Below, one piece after another: positions 35,899 to 48,119 of a DNA stretch of 52,806 nt. The position numbers were made by a program, and so were the translations under genes. Source of the stretch: Pseudomonadota bacterium (lineage in GTDB: Bacteria > Pseudomonadota > Alphaproteobacteria > Caulobacterales > Caulobacteraceae); the NCBI GenBank assembly GCA_023451375.1, contig JAEXZS010000021.1, forward strand, positions 1 through 52,806, written 5' to 3'. The first letter of the stretch is position 1, and each line of letters starts with the position of its first letter. The notes under the pieces are model-generated. The model saw only the letters and a program-made list of their open reading frames with translations. It ran no database searches and had not been told where the DNA came from.

Positions 35899-35923
35899 AA
35901 CGCCATCCTCAGGTCAAGGTTCC
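35899..35923 (-). promoter_or_regulatory. EcfG/SigT-type promoter of the DUF883/holin operon
   Basis: On the minus strand GGAAC, 16 bases, CGTT: an exact match. The -10 element ends 52 bases before the ATG. Confidence 0.75.
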
Positions 35924-35984
35924 CGCGCCGCACCATGCGGGCCGCGGGCTCGCCAGCGGCGAAGCGCCGATCTAGAAAGCGCCC

Positions 35985-36638
35985 ATGACCCAATGGCTGT
36001 TCCCGCCCCGTCCGATCCCGTCCCTGCCGATCGTCGGCGACGATCGCCGCCTGCCCGTGCGGCGCATCCTGTGCGTGGGCCAGAACTATGCGGCCCATGC
36101 GCGGGAGATGGGATCGGACCCGGACAAGCAGACGCCCTTCTTCTTCTCCAAGCCCGGCGATGCGTTGGTTTCGGACGGGGCGAACCCGGCCTATCCGTCC
36201 GCGACGGCGAACCTGCACCATGAGGCGGAGCTGGTCGCCGCCATCGGCGAGGGCGGGAAGGTCGTGGGCTGGGCGGTCGGCTGCGACCTGACGCGCCGCG
36301 ACCTGCAAGCCGAGGCCAAGAAGGCCGGACGGCCCTGGGACGCGGCCAAGGGCTTCGACCAGTCGGCCCCCTGCGGCGCGGTGACGCTGGGCCCCCTGCC
36401 GGATCCCGCCGGGGCGATCGCGCTGAGCGTCAATGGCGAGACGAAACAGTGCGGCACGCTGGACGACATGATCCTGAGCCCCGAGCGCATCGTCGAGGCG
36501 GCCGGCAGGCTGTGGACGCTGCAGGCCGGGGACCTGATCTTCACCGGCACCCCGTCTGGCGTGGGGCCGGTGGTGCGGGGCGACAGGGTGGTGGTGACCA
36601 TCGCCGGGCTGGAGACCCTGGCGTTCGAGGTGGCGTGA
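35985..36638 (+). CDS. Fumarylacetoacetate hydrolase-family protein (fumarylpyruvate hydrolase-like)
   Basis: 217 residues. FAH fold: ILCVGQNYAAHA, FFSKPGDAL, metal-binding HHEAELV, AVGCDLTRRDLQ and the C-terminal GDLIFTGTPSGVGPV. The short form matches fumarylpyruvate hydrolases of the gentisate pathway better than the 340-420-residue tyrosine-pathway enzyme. It is coupled (TGATG) to a maleylpyruvate/maleylacetoacetate isomerase, so together they complete ring-cleavage product breakdown. Confidence 0.88.
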   Translation: MTQWLFPPRPIPSLPIVGDDRRLPVRRILCVGQNYAAHAREMGSDPDKQTPFFFSKPGDALVSDGANPAYPSATANLHHEAELVAAIGEGGKVVGWAVGCDLTRRDLQAEAKKAGRPWDAAKGFDQSAPCGAVTLGPLPDPAGAIALSVNGETKQCGTLDDMILSPERIVEAAGRLWTLQAGDLIFTGTPSGVGPVVRGDRVVVTIAGLETLAFEVA

Positions 36639-37273
36639 TGATCCTGCACGGCTACTGGCGCTCGGGCGCCAGCTATCGCGTCCGCATCGCCCTGAACCTG
36701 AAGGGCGTCGCCTACGACCAGGCGGCGCACGACCTGCGCCGGGGCGAGCAGAAGGGCGCCGCCTATCTGGCGCTGAACCCTCAGGGCCTGGTGCCGGCGC
36801 TGGAGGTCGACGGCCAGGTGCTGATCCAGAGCCCGGCGATCCTGGAGTGGCTGGAGGAGACCCACGCCCAGCCGGCGCTGCTGCCCGATGGCGGGGGCGA
36901 CCGGGCGACGGTCCGCGCCATGGCCGCCTTGATCGGCTGCGACATCCATCCGCTGAACAATCTGCGCGTCCTGACGTCGTTGCGCCGCGACTTCGAGGCC
37001 GACCCGGCCGCGGTGGACGCCTGGGCCGCGCGCTGGATCACGCCCGGCTTCGACGCCCTGCAGGCGCTGGTGGGGCGTCACGGCGCCGGCTGGTGTTTCG
37101 GCGACGCGCCCACCCTGGCCGACTGCTACCTGATCCCGCAGCTCTATTCGGCGCGGCGGTTCAATCTGGACCTGACGCCCTGGCCGACGCTGCTGGCGGT
37201 GGAGGAAAAGGCCCTGGCGCACCCGGCCTTCGCCGCGGCGCATCCGGATCGGCAGCCCGACGCCGACGCCTGA
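36638..37273 (+). CDS. maiA: Maleylacetoacetate/maleylpyruvate isomerase (zeta-class GST)
   Basis: 211 residues. Zeta GST motif with Ser/Cys-type glutathione site in YWRSGASYRVRIALNLKG, NPQGLVPAL, IQSPAILEWLEE and GCDIHPLNNLRVL, all characteristic of MaiA/NagL. Glutathione-dependent cis-trans isomerisation feeding the upstream hydrolase. The dioxygenase (homogentisate or gentisate) is not in the window, so the parent pathway is undecided. Confidence 0.92.
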   Translation: MILHGYWRSGASYRVRIALNLKGVAYDQAAHDLRRGEQKGAAYLALNPQGLVPALEVDGQVLIQSPAILEWLEETHAQPALLPDGGGDRATVRAMAALIGCDIHPLNNLRVLTSLRRDFEADPAAVDAWAARWITPGFDALQALVGRHGAGWCFGDAPTLADCYLIPQLYSARRFNLDLTPWPTLLAVEEKALAHPAFAAAHPDRQPDADA

Positions 37274-37379
37274 ACGCTTCCGCCGCGTTCCACCGAAATC
37301 GGCGACCGGCGGTGGATAAGTAAGGTTCGCGAAAGGTCTCGCTCAGCGTCCTTTAAGCATTGCGAGTCATTTTCGGGGG

Positions 37380-38300
37380 GTGACGCCATCCCCCGCCACA
37401 CCTTCGGCGCCCTCGCCCGTCAATCGCCTGGCCCTGGCCGTGGTGACGGAGCCCGAGCGCGCCCCCGGCGCCTTCATGGCCGCGCCCTCGGGCGCGCGCG
37501 AGGAGGCGATGCGTTTCCTGCTGCAGACCGGCGCGGACGCGGGCGTCAAACTGGTCGCGACCAAGCCCGAGGGCGACGCCGAACGGCTGCTGGGCCAGGC
37601 CTGGCCCTTCCCCTCTCCCTTCCAGGTGACCGTGCGAACCGTGCCGCTGGCGGACGGGCTGGACCGGGTGGAGGCGCGCGCCCGACGCTCGCTGGAGCGG
37701 ATGGGACTGCCGCGCGGCGAGGCCCTGCTGGTGTCCAGCGCCGCCGATCTGGCGGGGGCCGAGGGCCGCGCCCTGTGGGACCGGCTGCAGACCCTCAAAC
37801 AGCGCGGACTGTTCCGACGCATCGGCTTCTGCGCCACGATCGAGGACGGGCCGGTCCTGCTGGCGCGTCGGCTGGAGCCGGATGTTGTCCAGATCGGCTG
37901 CAGCCTGCTGGACCAGCGCGCGGCCCAGGACGGGGTGCTGGACGAGCTGGCCGGCCTGGGCGTCTCGATCCATCTCTCGTCGGTCTTCGCCAACGGCCTG
38001 CTGTTCGCGGGCGGCGAGGACCTGCCGCCGCACATGGTCGGCCATGCCCAGGGGCTGTCGCGCACGCGCCGGCGTCTGGCCGAGATGCGCTGCGATCCGA
38101 TGCAGGCGGCGCTGGGCTACGCCCTGTCGCTGGAAGGCGCGGCGATGATCGTGGCCAGCGTGGCCTCGGCCGCCGAGCTGCGCGCCATACTGGCGGCGGC
38201 CCATGCGCCCTGTCCGAACCTGGACTGGCGGGCGCTGGCGCTCGACGCGCCGGCGGCCTTCGCCGCCGACGCGCGCGCCCGGATCAGTAGCGCAGCCTGA
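37380..38300 (+). CDS. Aldo/keto reductase-like protein, catalytically degenerate
   Basis: 306 residues from a GTG start. The fold is recognisable from GDAERLLGQ, EARARRSLERMGL, WDRLQTLKQRGLFRRIGFC, VVQIGCSLLDQR and a LSSVFANGLL/ALGYALSLEGAAMIVASVAS end, as in AKR-superfamily proteins. The catalytic tetrad is not: the usual D-T-A-x-x-Y stretch before GDAE reads VATKPE (residues 59-64), and the usual HH pair in strand 4 is SS (119-120). A non-enzymatic or altered role is inferred. It ends convergent with, and 17 bases into, btuB. Confidence 0.72.
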   Translation: MTPSPATPSAPSPVNRLALAVVTEPERAPGAFMAAPSGAREEAMRFLLQTGADAGVKLVATKPEGDAERLLGQAWPFPSPFQVTVRTVPLADGLDRVEARARRSLERMGLPRGEALLVSSAADLAGAEGRALWDRLQTLKQRGLFRRIGFCATIEDGPVLLARRLEPDVVQIGCSLLDQRAAQDGVLDELAGLGVSIHLSSVFANGLLFAGGEDLPPHMVGHAQGLSRTRRRLAEMRCDPMQAALGYALSLEGAAMIVASVASAAELRAILAAAHAPCPNLDWRALALDAPAAFAADARARISSAA

Positions 38301-40098
38301 TCCCCAGATGGCCGGTGCGGCCCGGCTCGCCGTAGCCGAACACCTGCTGGTAGCCTTCGTCCGCCAGATTCTCGAGCCGCGCCGTCAGGACGACGTGATC
38401 GGTCAGGGCGTAGGCCGCGTTCAGGTTCGCCGTGACGAAGCCTTCGCGCACGCCGCCGGAATCGTCCATGTCGCCCTCGGCCCGGACGGTCAGGGCGCCC
38501 GAGAGGCGATCCCCGGCCCAGCCCAGCGTCGCCGACCCGGCGTGTTCCGGCACGCGCAGCAGGCGCGCGTCCGTCTCGCCGTCGCGAGCGTCGGTCCAGG
38601 CATAGGCCAGGATCAGGTCGAAGCCGCCGCCCAGGTCCGCGCGGCCCTCGGCCTCGACGCCGTCGGTCTCGGTCCGGGCGATGTTGACGTAGCGGCCGGC
38701 GCGCCAGGCGATCTCGTCCTCGACCTTCAGGCGGTAGGCGGTCACGCGGCCGTCGAAACGGCCGTCCGCCGAGGCCCAGCCCAGGGCGACCTCGACGCTG
38801 TCGGCCGTCTCGGCGGTCAGTTCCGGCCAGGGCTGCGGCGCGAAGCAGAAGTCGCACACCGCCTGGCTGACCGTCGGGGCCTTGAAGCCGCTGCCGTACG
38901 CGCCCGACAGGACGAGGCCGCCGGCCAGGTCGTAGGCGCCGGAGATTCGCCCCGTCGTCTCTCCGCCGAAGTCGTCGGTGTCGTCATGGCGCAGGCCGCC
39001 GGTCAGCTTCAGCGGGCCGGCCTCGTACTGGGCCACGCCGAAGACCGACGTGGTCCCCAGATCGCGCGCTTCGCCCGACGACAGCGCGCCGTAGGCCTCG
39101 TCGCGCTCGGCGCCGAAGGCGAAGGCGACGCCCGCCGCCTCGCCGTCCGCCTGCCAGCGATAGGCTTGGCGATCGCCGCTGAAGGTCGAGGCCCAGCCGC
39201 CGCTGTAGGACGTGCGGTCGATGTCCGAGGCGGAGGCGCTGAACTGGTGCGACAGGCCGAACGCTTCCGCGCTCAGGCGGGCGAAGCCGGACCATTGCTC
39301 GCTGTCCTGGGTGTCGTCGGTGTCGGCCAGGACGTAGGTCGGGGCCGGGTAGCCGTCCAGCTCCACATGGGCCCTGGACCAGCGGATCGACCCATCGACC
39401 GCTACGGTGTCGGACAGAGCGTAGCGCCCCTTGGCGCCGGCGGTGGTGCTGCGCAGGCCGTCGCGCTCGCTGGCGCCGTCGGCCGCATCGGCGGCGGAGA
39501 CGCCGTCCGTCTCGAAGCGCGAGACATAGGCGCTGACGGCATGGGCGTCGCCGACGGTCCCGACCGACAGGCGACCGCGCGCGGTGGCCAGGCTGCCGGC
39601 CTCCAGTTCGGCGCGCAGGCCGTCCACTTCGCGGGTGGTGAAGGCGATCACGCCGCCGATGGCGTCCGAACCCCACAATGACGACTGCGGGCCGCTGAGC
39701 ACCTCGATCCGGGCGATGTCGGCCAGCTCGAAGGCGCCGAAGTCATAGGCGCCGTTGATGTCGGCGGGATCGTTGACGGGCGCGCCGTCGACCAGGACCA
39801 GGGTCTTGCCCGGGTTGGCGCCGCGCATCCGGACCTGGGCGACGCCGCCGAAGGCGCCGGTGCGCGTGACCGACAGGCCCGGCACGTCGGTCAGGATGTC
39901 GGCGGCGAAGACGGCGCCGCGCTGCTCGATCGTCTCCGCGTCGATGACGCGGGCGCCGGGGGTGTCGGCGACGACGGCGGGCAGGCGGGTGGCGGTGACG
40001 ACCACCTCGTCGAGCTGCTGCGCCTCGTCGGCCAGCGCCGGCGGGGCGAACAGTGCGGCCGACAGGGCGGCCGTGGACAGAAGAATGGAGCGCTTCAT
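38284..40098 (-). CDS. btuB: TonB-dependent vitamin B12 receptor
   Basis: 604 residues, outer-membrane 22-strand barrel with plug. Signal peptide about 1-23 (ALA), TonB box DEVVVTATR, plug motif VRMRGANPGKTLVLVDGAPVN, and a C-terminus LENLADEGYQ...RLRY ending in an aromatic residue. Identification as BtuB rests on length, sequence style and the cobalamin riboswitch just upstream. Its 3' end overlaps the AKR-like gene by 17 bases. Confidence 0.92.
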   Translation of the reverse strand: MKRSILLSTAALSAALFAPPALADEAQQLDEVVVTATRLPAVVADTPGARVIDAETIEQRGAVFAADILTDVPGLSVTRTGAFGGVAQVRMRGANPGKTLVLVDGAPVNDPADINGAYDFGAFELADIARIEVLSGPQSSLWGSDAIGGVIAFTTREVDGLRAELEAGSLATARGRLSVGTVGDAHAVSAYVSRFETDGVSAADAADGASERDGLRSTTAGAKGRYALSDTVAVDGSIRWSRAHVELDGYPAPTYVLADTDDTQDSEQWSGFARLSAEAFGLSHQFSASASDIDRTSYSGGWASTFSGDRQAYRWQADGEAAGVAFAFGAERDEAYGALSSGEARDLGTTSVFGVAQYEAGPLKLTGGLRHDDTDDFGGETTGRISGAYDLAGGLVLSGAYGSGFKAPTVSQAVCDFCFAPQPWPELTAETADSVEVALGWASADGRFDGRVTAYRLKVEDEIAWRAGRYVNIARTETDGVEAEGRADLGGGFDLILAYAWTDARDGETDARLLRVPEHAGSATLGWAGDRLSGALTVRAEGDMDDSGGVREGFVTANLNAAYALTDHVVLTARLENLADEGYQQVFGYGEPGRTGHLGIRLRY

Positions 40099-40259
40099 TG
40101 AGCGATGACCCCGATGCGGCCCCGCGAATGCGCGCGAGAGGCCGGTGTGAGCGAACCGATCCGCCGGGCCCTGAGGTCCGGACGGCGCAAGATCGGGTCG
40201 CTGCGACGGAAGTCCCCGCGCCTCTGTCTGGTCCCGGACAGCGGACGAGCGACACAGGC
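40099..40259 (-). promoter_or_regulatory. btuB leader, riboswitch expression region
   Basis: 161 bases lie between the aptamer and the btuB ATG. They contain a hairpin candidate at 40157-40195 (CGATC...GATCG outer pairs with GCCG/CGGC inside), but no T-tract was seen, so control of translation or Rho access is more likely than intrinsic termination. Inference only. Confidence 0.45.
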
Positions 40260-40414
40260 GGCCAGGTCTCCTGGCTTGCGGGTCATGAACCGTCGTCCTC
40301 GCCTTCCCAGTTTCCCAGTGGCGCCGAGGCGAACCCCGGACGGACGACGCTCTCGCCGCCTACAGTTGCGGGCACAGCCGCGGTGTCTGACCGCGTTCCC
40401 TAAACCGCCTGGCC
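40260..40414 (-). ncRNA. Cobalamin riboswitch (B12-sensing leader RNA)
   Basis: Read on the minus strand it contains GGGAA, the CCGCAACTGTA core, GCCACTGGG, GGGAAGG and the B12 box GCAAGCCAGGAGACC. The ends GGCCAGG (40408-40414) and CCTGGCC (40260-40266) form the closing P1 helix. It should repress btuB when cobalamin is plentiful. Confidence 0.95.
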
Positions 40415-40499
40415 CGGCCTATCGCAGGGCGGACAAGCCTGTGCAAGAGCGGCGGATCGGGCTTGAGGCCGCGGGTCCGATCCGTCACCCTGACGCCAC

Positions 40500-43181
<2,682 letters not shown>

Positions 43182-43183
43182 GC

Positions 43184-43870
43184 TCAGAAATCCAGGTCGG
43201 CGTAGCTGGCGGCGGGCGCGACGCCGATGAAGCGGTCGGCCAGCAGCGGCCGGAAGCAGGGCCGGGACTTGATCTTGCTGTACCATGTCTTCAGCGCCGG
43301 CCAGGCGCCCCAGGCGATCTCCCCGAAATAGTCGAGCACCGACAGGTGGGCGGCGGCGATCAGGTCCGCCTGGCTGAGGCGGCGGCCGGCCAGCCAGTCG
43401 CGGGCGCCGGCGATCTCCTCCAGCATGGCGAGGTGACCCTTCAGCGCGTCGCGGCCGGCGCGCAGGGCGCGCGCCTCCGGCGGGCCCAGCTTGAGCAGCG
43501 GCTTCTCCATCCGCTCGTGCAGCAGGACGGCGTCGACATCGTCGGTGAAGCGGCTCTCGAACCAGGTCGTCAGGCGGCGCGCCTCGGCGCGTTCCGCGGC
43601 GTCGGCCGACAGCATCAGCGGCGATTTCTGCTGGTCCTCGATCCAGCCCAGTATGGCCGGAAGCTCGCACAGCACCAGGGTGCGACCGCGCTCGCCGGCC
43701 TGGATCACGGGCGGCATGCCGGACGGATTGAGCCCGCCCAGGGGGCAGTCCGGCTCCCACGGGCGCACCGGCGTGTCGATCCAGTCGATGCGCGCCTCGC
43801 CCAGCGCCAGCCGCGCGGCGCGCGACGCCGGGTGGAAGGCGAAATGGTACAGGACGCAGGACTGGGACAT
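43184..43870 (-). CDS. Glutathione S-transferase
   Basis: 228 residues from ATG 43870; a GTG at 43891 would add seven. N-terminal thioredoxin-like domain (VLYHFAFHPASRAARLALGEA; NPSGMPPVI; LCELPAILGWIE) and a helical C-terminal domain (RRLSQADLIAAAHLSVLDYFGEI). Substrate unknown. GGAGG lies 14 bases before the ATG, rather far. A palindrome resembling a CtrA box is at 43895-43910. Confidence 0.88.
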   Translation of the reverse strand: MSQSCVLYHFAFHPASRAARLALGEARIDWIDTPVRPWEPDCPLGGLNPSGMPPVIQAGERGRTLVLCELPAILGWIEDQQKSPLMLSADAAERAEARRLTTWFESRFTDDVDAVLLHERMEKPLLKLGPPEARALRAGRDALKGHLAMLEEIAGARDWLAGRRLSQADLIAAAHLSVLDYFGEIAWGAWPALKTWYSKIKSRPCFRPLLADRFIGVAPAASYADLDF

Positions 43871-43894
43871 CGACGCTAGATGCGCCTCCACACG

Positions 43895-43910
43895 TTAAAC
43901 GCGCGTTTAC
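43895..43910. promoter_or_regulatory. CtrA-box-like palindrome
   Basis: TTAA-ACGCGCG-TTTAC on the plus strand, containing the perfect 14-bp palindrome TAAACGCGCGTTTA (43896-43909). One base off the Caulobacterales CtrA consensus TTAA-N7-TTAAC. It lies 25 bases upstream of the GST start and about 250 bases before acnA. Confidence 0.45.
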
Positions 43911-43972
43911 CGCGTCGGGCCGCGAGGGCGTGACCGCGGCGGGGTCGGGGCTCCCGCCCAGCTCCGCCGAAC

Positions 43973-44011
43973 TGAGAACCTTTCTCAATGTCCACGTCAG
44001 GGATGTGGACA
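43973..44011 (+). promoter_or_regulatory. Two dyads upstream of the acnA promoter
   Basis: TGAGAA-CCT-TTCTCA (43973-43987) and TGTCCAC-N9-GTGGACA (43989-44011) are both perfect inverted repeats. They sit directly before the -35 element of acnA, a position suited to an activator or repressor. The first resembles the Irr/ICE pattern of rhizobia, but Irr is not expected in this order. Confidence 0.5.
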
Positions 44012-44013
44012 CA

Positions 44014-44042
44014 TGGACGGTGGCGCCGGGCGAGGCTATATG
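44014..44042 (+). promoter_or_regulatory. Predicted acnA promoter (Caulobacter sigma-73 type)
   Basis: TGGACGG, 14 bases, GCTATATG. This matches TTGACGS-N10-14-GCTANAWC at 6 of 7 and 7 of 8 positions. Implied leader is about 110 nt. Confidence 0.55.
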
Positions 44043-44157
44043 CGCGGTCGCCGCAGCAGGCTTTCGCCGCGCGCGCAGGGGCCCTGTGAGCCGCTGCGTC
44101 CAGCGCGCGAAGGCGCAACCGAATCGTCGGGCGGCGCTGACCAGAGGAACACTCTCA

Positions 44158-46884
<2,727 letters not shown>

Positions 46885-46906
46885 GTCCGCCTCATATCCA
46901 GAACGA

Positions 46907-46940
46907 GGCCCGGCGGAGCGATCCCCCGGGCCTTTTCTTT
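46907..46940 (+). terminator. Rho-independent terminator of acnA
   Basis: Stem GGCCCGG/CCGGGCC with a 12-base loop, followed by TTTTCTTTT, 23 bases after the stop. Confidence 0.88.
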
Positions 46941-46953
46941 TGGTCCGGCCCTC

Positions 46954-46996
46954 TGGCGTCATCGCCAGATGACGGCTACATTGTCGTCAAATGACG
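46954..46996 (+). promoter_or_regulatory. Operator dyads of the Xre/RES toxin-antitoxin operon
   Basis: CGTCATC-GCCA-GATGACG (46957-46974) and CGTCA-AA-TGACG (46985-46996) share the half-site CGTCA. The overlapping TGGCG-TCAT-CGCCA lies at 46954-46967. A possible -10, TACATT, is at 46977-46982 between the two dyads. Autoregulation by the antitoxin is inferred. Confidence 0.65.
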
Positions 46997-47013
46997 CAAA
47001 CGGACCACTGCTC

Positions 47014-47481
47014 ATGACGGCCCTCGACATCTACGCCCGGCCCGAGGCCCTGCCGGCCAGCGACGCCGCGCGGATCGGGCGGCTGCTGGGCCTGAACGAC
47101 GAGGCGCCGCTGGATGACGTGGCTCTGGCCGACCAGGTGTCGCGCGGGCTTAAGCCGACCTCGGCCGCCGCCCTGGGCCAGGTGATCGGCATGCCGCACG
47201 TCGTGGGCAAGCTGATCCCGGAGGCGACGCTGCGCCGGGCCCGCACCAGCCGCAAGCCCCTGTCGCGCGAGATGAGCGAGCGCCTGTATGAGGTCGGCCG
47301 CGTCGTCGACGCCGTCAGCCGCGCCTATCACGGCGACACCGCCGCCATCGTCCGTTTCCTGAACCGGCCGCACCAGCTGCTGGGCGGCCGCACGCCCCTG
47401 GCCATGGCCCAGTCCTCCTCGGCCGGGGCGGACGCCGTCATCAACCTGATCCGCCGCGCCGACGCCGGCTTCGCCGTCTAG
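47014..47481 (+). CDS. Xre/MbcA/ParS-type antitoxin (DUF2384)
   Basis: 155 residues. An Xre-like N-terminal helical region is followed by the DUF2384 C-terminal block: SREMSERLYEVGRVVDAVSRAY, then FLNRPHQLLGGRTPLAMAQSSSGA-like sequence. It neutralises the adjacent RES toxin and should repress the operon. I chose ATG 47014; the ATG at 46969 lies inside the operator. The toxin starts two bases after its stop. Confidence 0.88.
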   Translation: MTALDIYARPEALPASDAARIGRLLGLNDEAPLDDVALADQVSRGLKPTSAAALGQVIGMPHVVGKLIPEATLRRARTSRKPLSREMSERLYEVGRVVDAVSRAYHGDTAAIVRFLNRPHQLLGGRTPLAMAQSSSAGADAVINLIRRADAGFAV

Positions 47482-47483
47482 CC

Positions 47484-47960
47484 GTGGTCCGCGTCCTCGA
47501 CGACGCGCTGAAGGCGTACCGCATCGGCGATCCGCGCGGCGAACACCCGATCTGGAGCGACGGCGGCGCCCGCCTGGCCTCGGGCCGCTGGCACGAAGCG
47601 GGCCAGCGCGTCATCTACGCCGCCGAACACTATTCCACCGCCATGCTGGAGAAGCTGGTCCACTTCGGCGGCGAACTGCCGAACGGCCAGCACTATGTCG
47701 AAATCCACGTCCCGGCGGGCCTGTCCTACGAGGTCGTCAACCCGGACCTGGTCCCCGGCTGGGCCGAGCCGGGCGGGGCGGCCGCGCGCGCCTTCGGCCG
47801 CGAGTGGTTCTCGCAAGGCCGCTCGGCTGTCCTCATCGTCCCTTCGGTGGTGGCCCGGATGGAGCGAAATCTCGTCTTCAACGCCGCCCACGCCGAGTTC
47901 GCCCGCATCAAGCCGGGCCTCGAGACCCCCGTCTGGTGGGACCAGCGACTGTTCGGCTAG
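47484..47960 (+). CDS. RES-domain toxin (NAD-degrading)
   Basis: 158 residues from a GTG start. RES family residues: Arg35 in SGRWHEAGQRVIYAAEHYS with Tyr45, Glu56 in AMLEKLVHFGGELP and Ser121 in IVPSVVARMERN. Characterised RES toxins (with Xre/ParS/MbcA antitoxins) deplete NAD+ by phosphorolysis or ADP-ribosyl transfer. The module is complete and apparently intact, two genes behind its own operator. Confidence 0.9.
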   Translation: MVRVLDDALKAYRIGDPRGEHPIWSDGGARLASGRWHEAGQRVIYAAEHYSTAMLEKLVHFGGELPNGQHYVEIHVPAGLSYEVVNPDLVPGWAEPGGAAARAFGREWFSQGRSAVLIVPSVVARMERNLVFNAAHAEFARIKPGLETPVWWDQRLFG

Positions 47961-48011
47961 CCGTCGTTCGCTCAATCTCAACCGTCTTTCCGGGGCGTCC
48001 GCAGGACGAAG

Positions 48012-48077
48012 CCGGAACCCAGGAGGCTCGTACAGGCCTCGAACGCGGCCGGCGGCCCGACTGTCCCTGGGTTCCGG
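48012..48077. repeat. Inverted repeat in the gap after the toxin gene
   Basis: CCGGAACCCAGG (48012-48023) and its exact complement CCTGGGTTCCGG (48066-48077), 42 bases apart. The same 12 bases, preceded by G, form part of the terminator at 34759-34788, so this may be a dispersed palindromic word of this genome. The 159-base gap otherwise shows nothing. Confidence 0.6.
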
Positions 48078-48119
48078 GTTCCGCGCTTCCCTCGGCCCCG
48101 GATGGACGCCTTCCAGGCC

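Noticed and set aside
37274..37300. AACG...GTTCC pair after the isomerase gene
   Set aside because: The spacer is only 10 bases and there is no gene in the right orientation downstream.
43930..44157. N-terminal extension of aconitase
   Set aside because: The frame is open upstream of 44158, but it covers the predicted promoter and dyads and encodes no conserved sequence; the ATG at 44158 has a ribosome-binding site and gives the normal length.
46969..47013. Upstream ATG for the antitoxin at 46969
   Set aside because: It lies within the operator dyad and before the likely transcription start; the ATG at 47014 is preferred.
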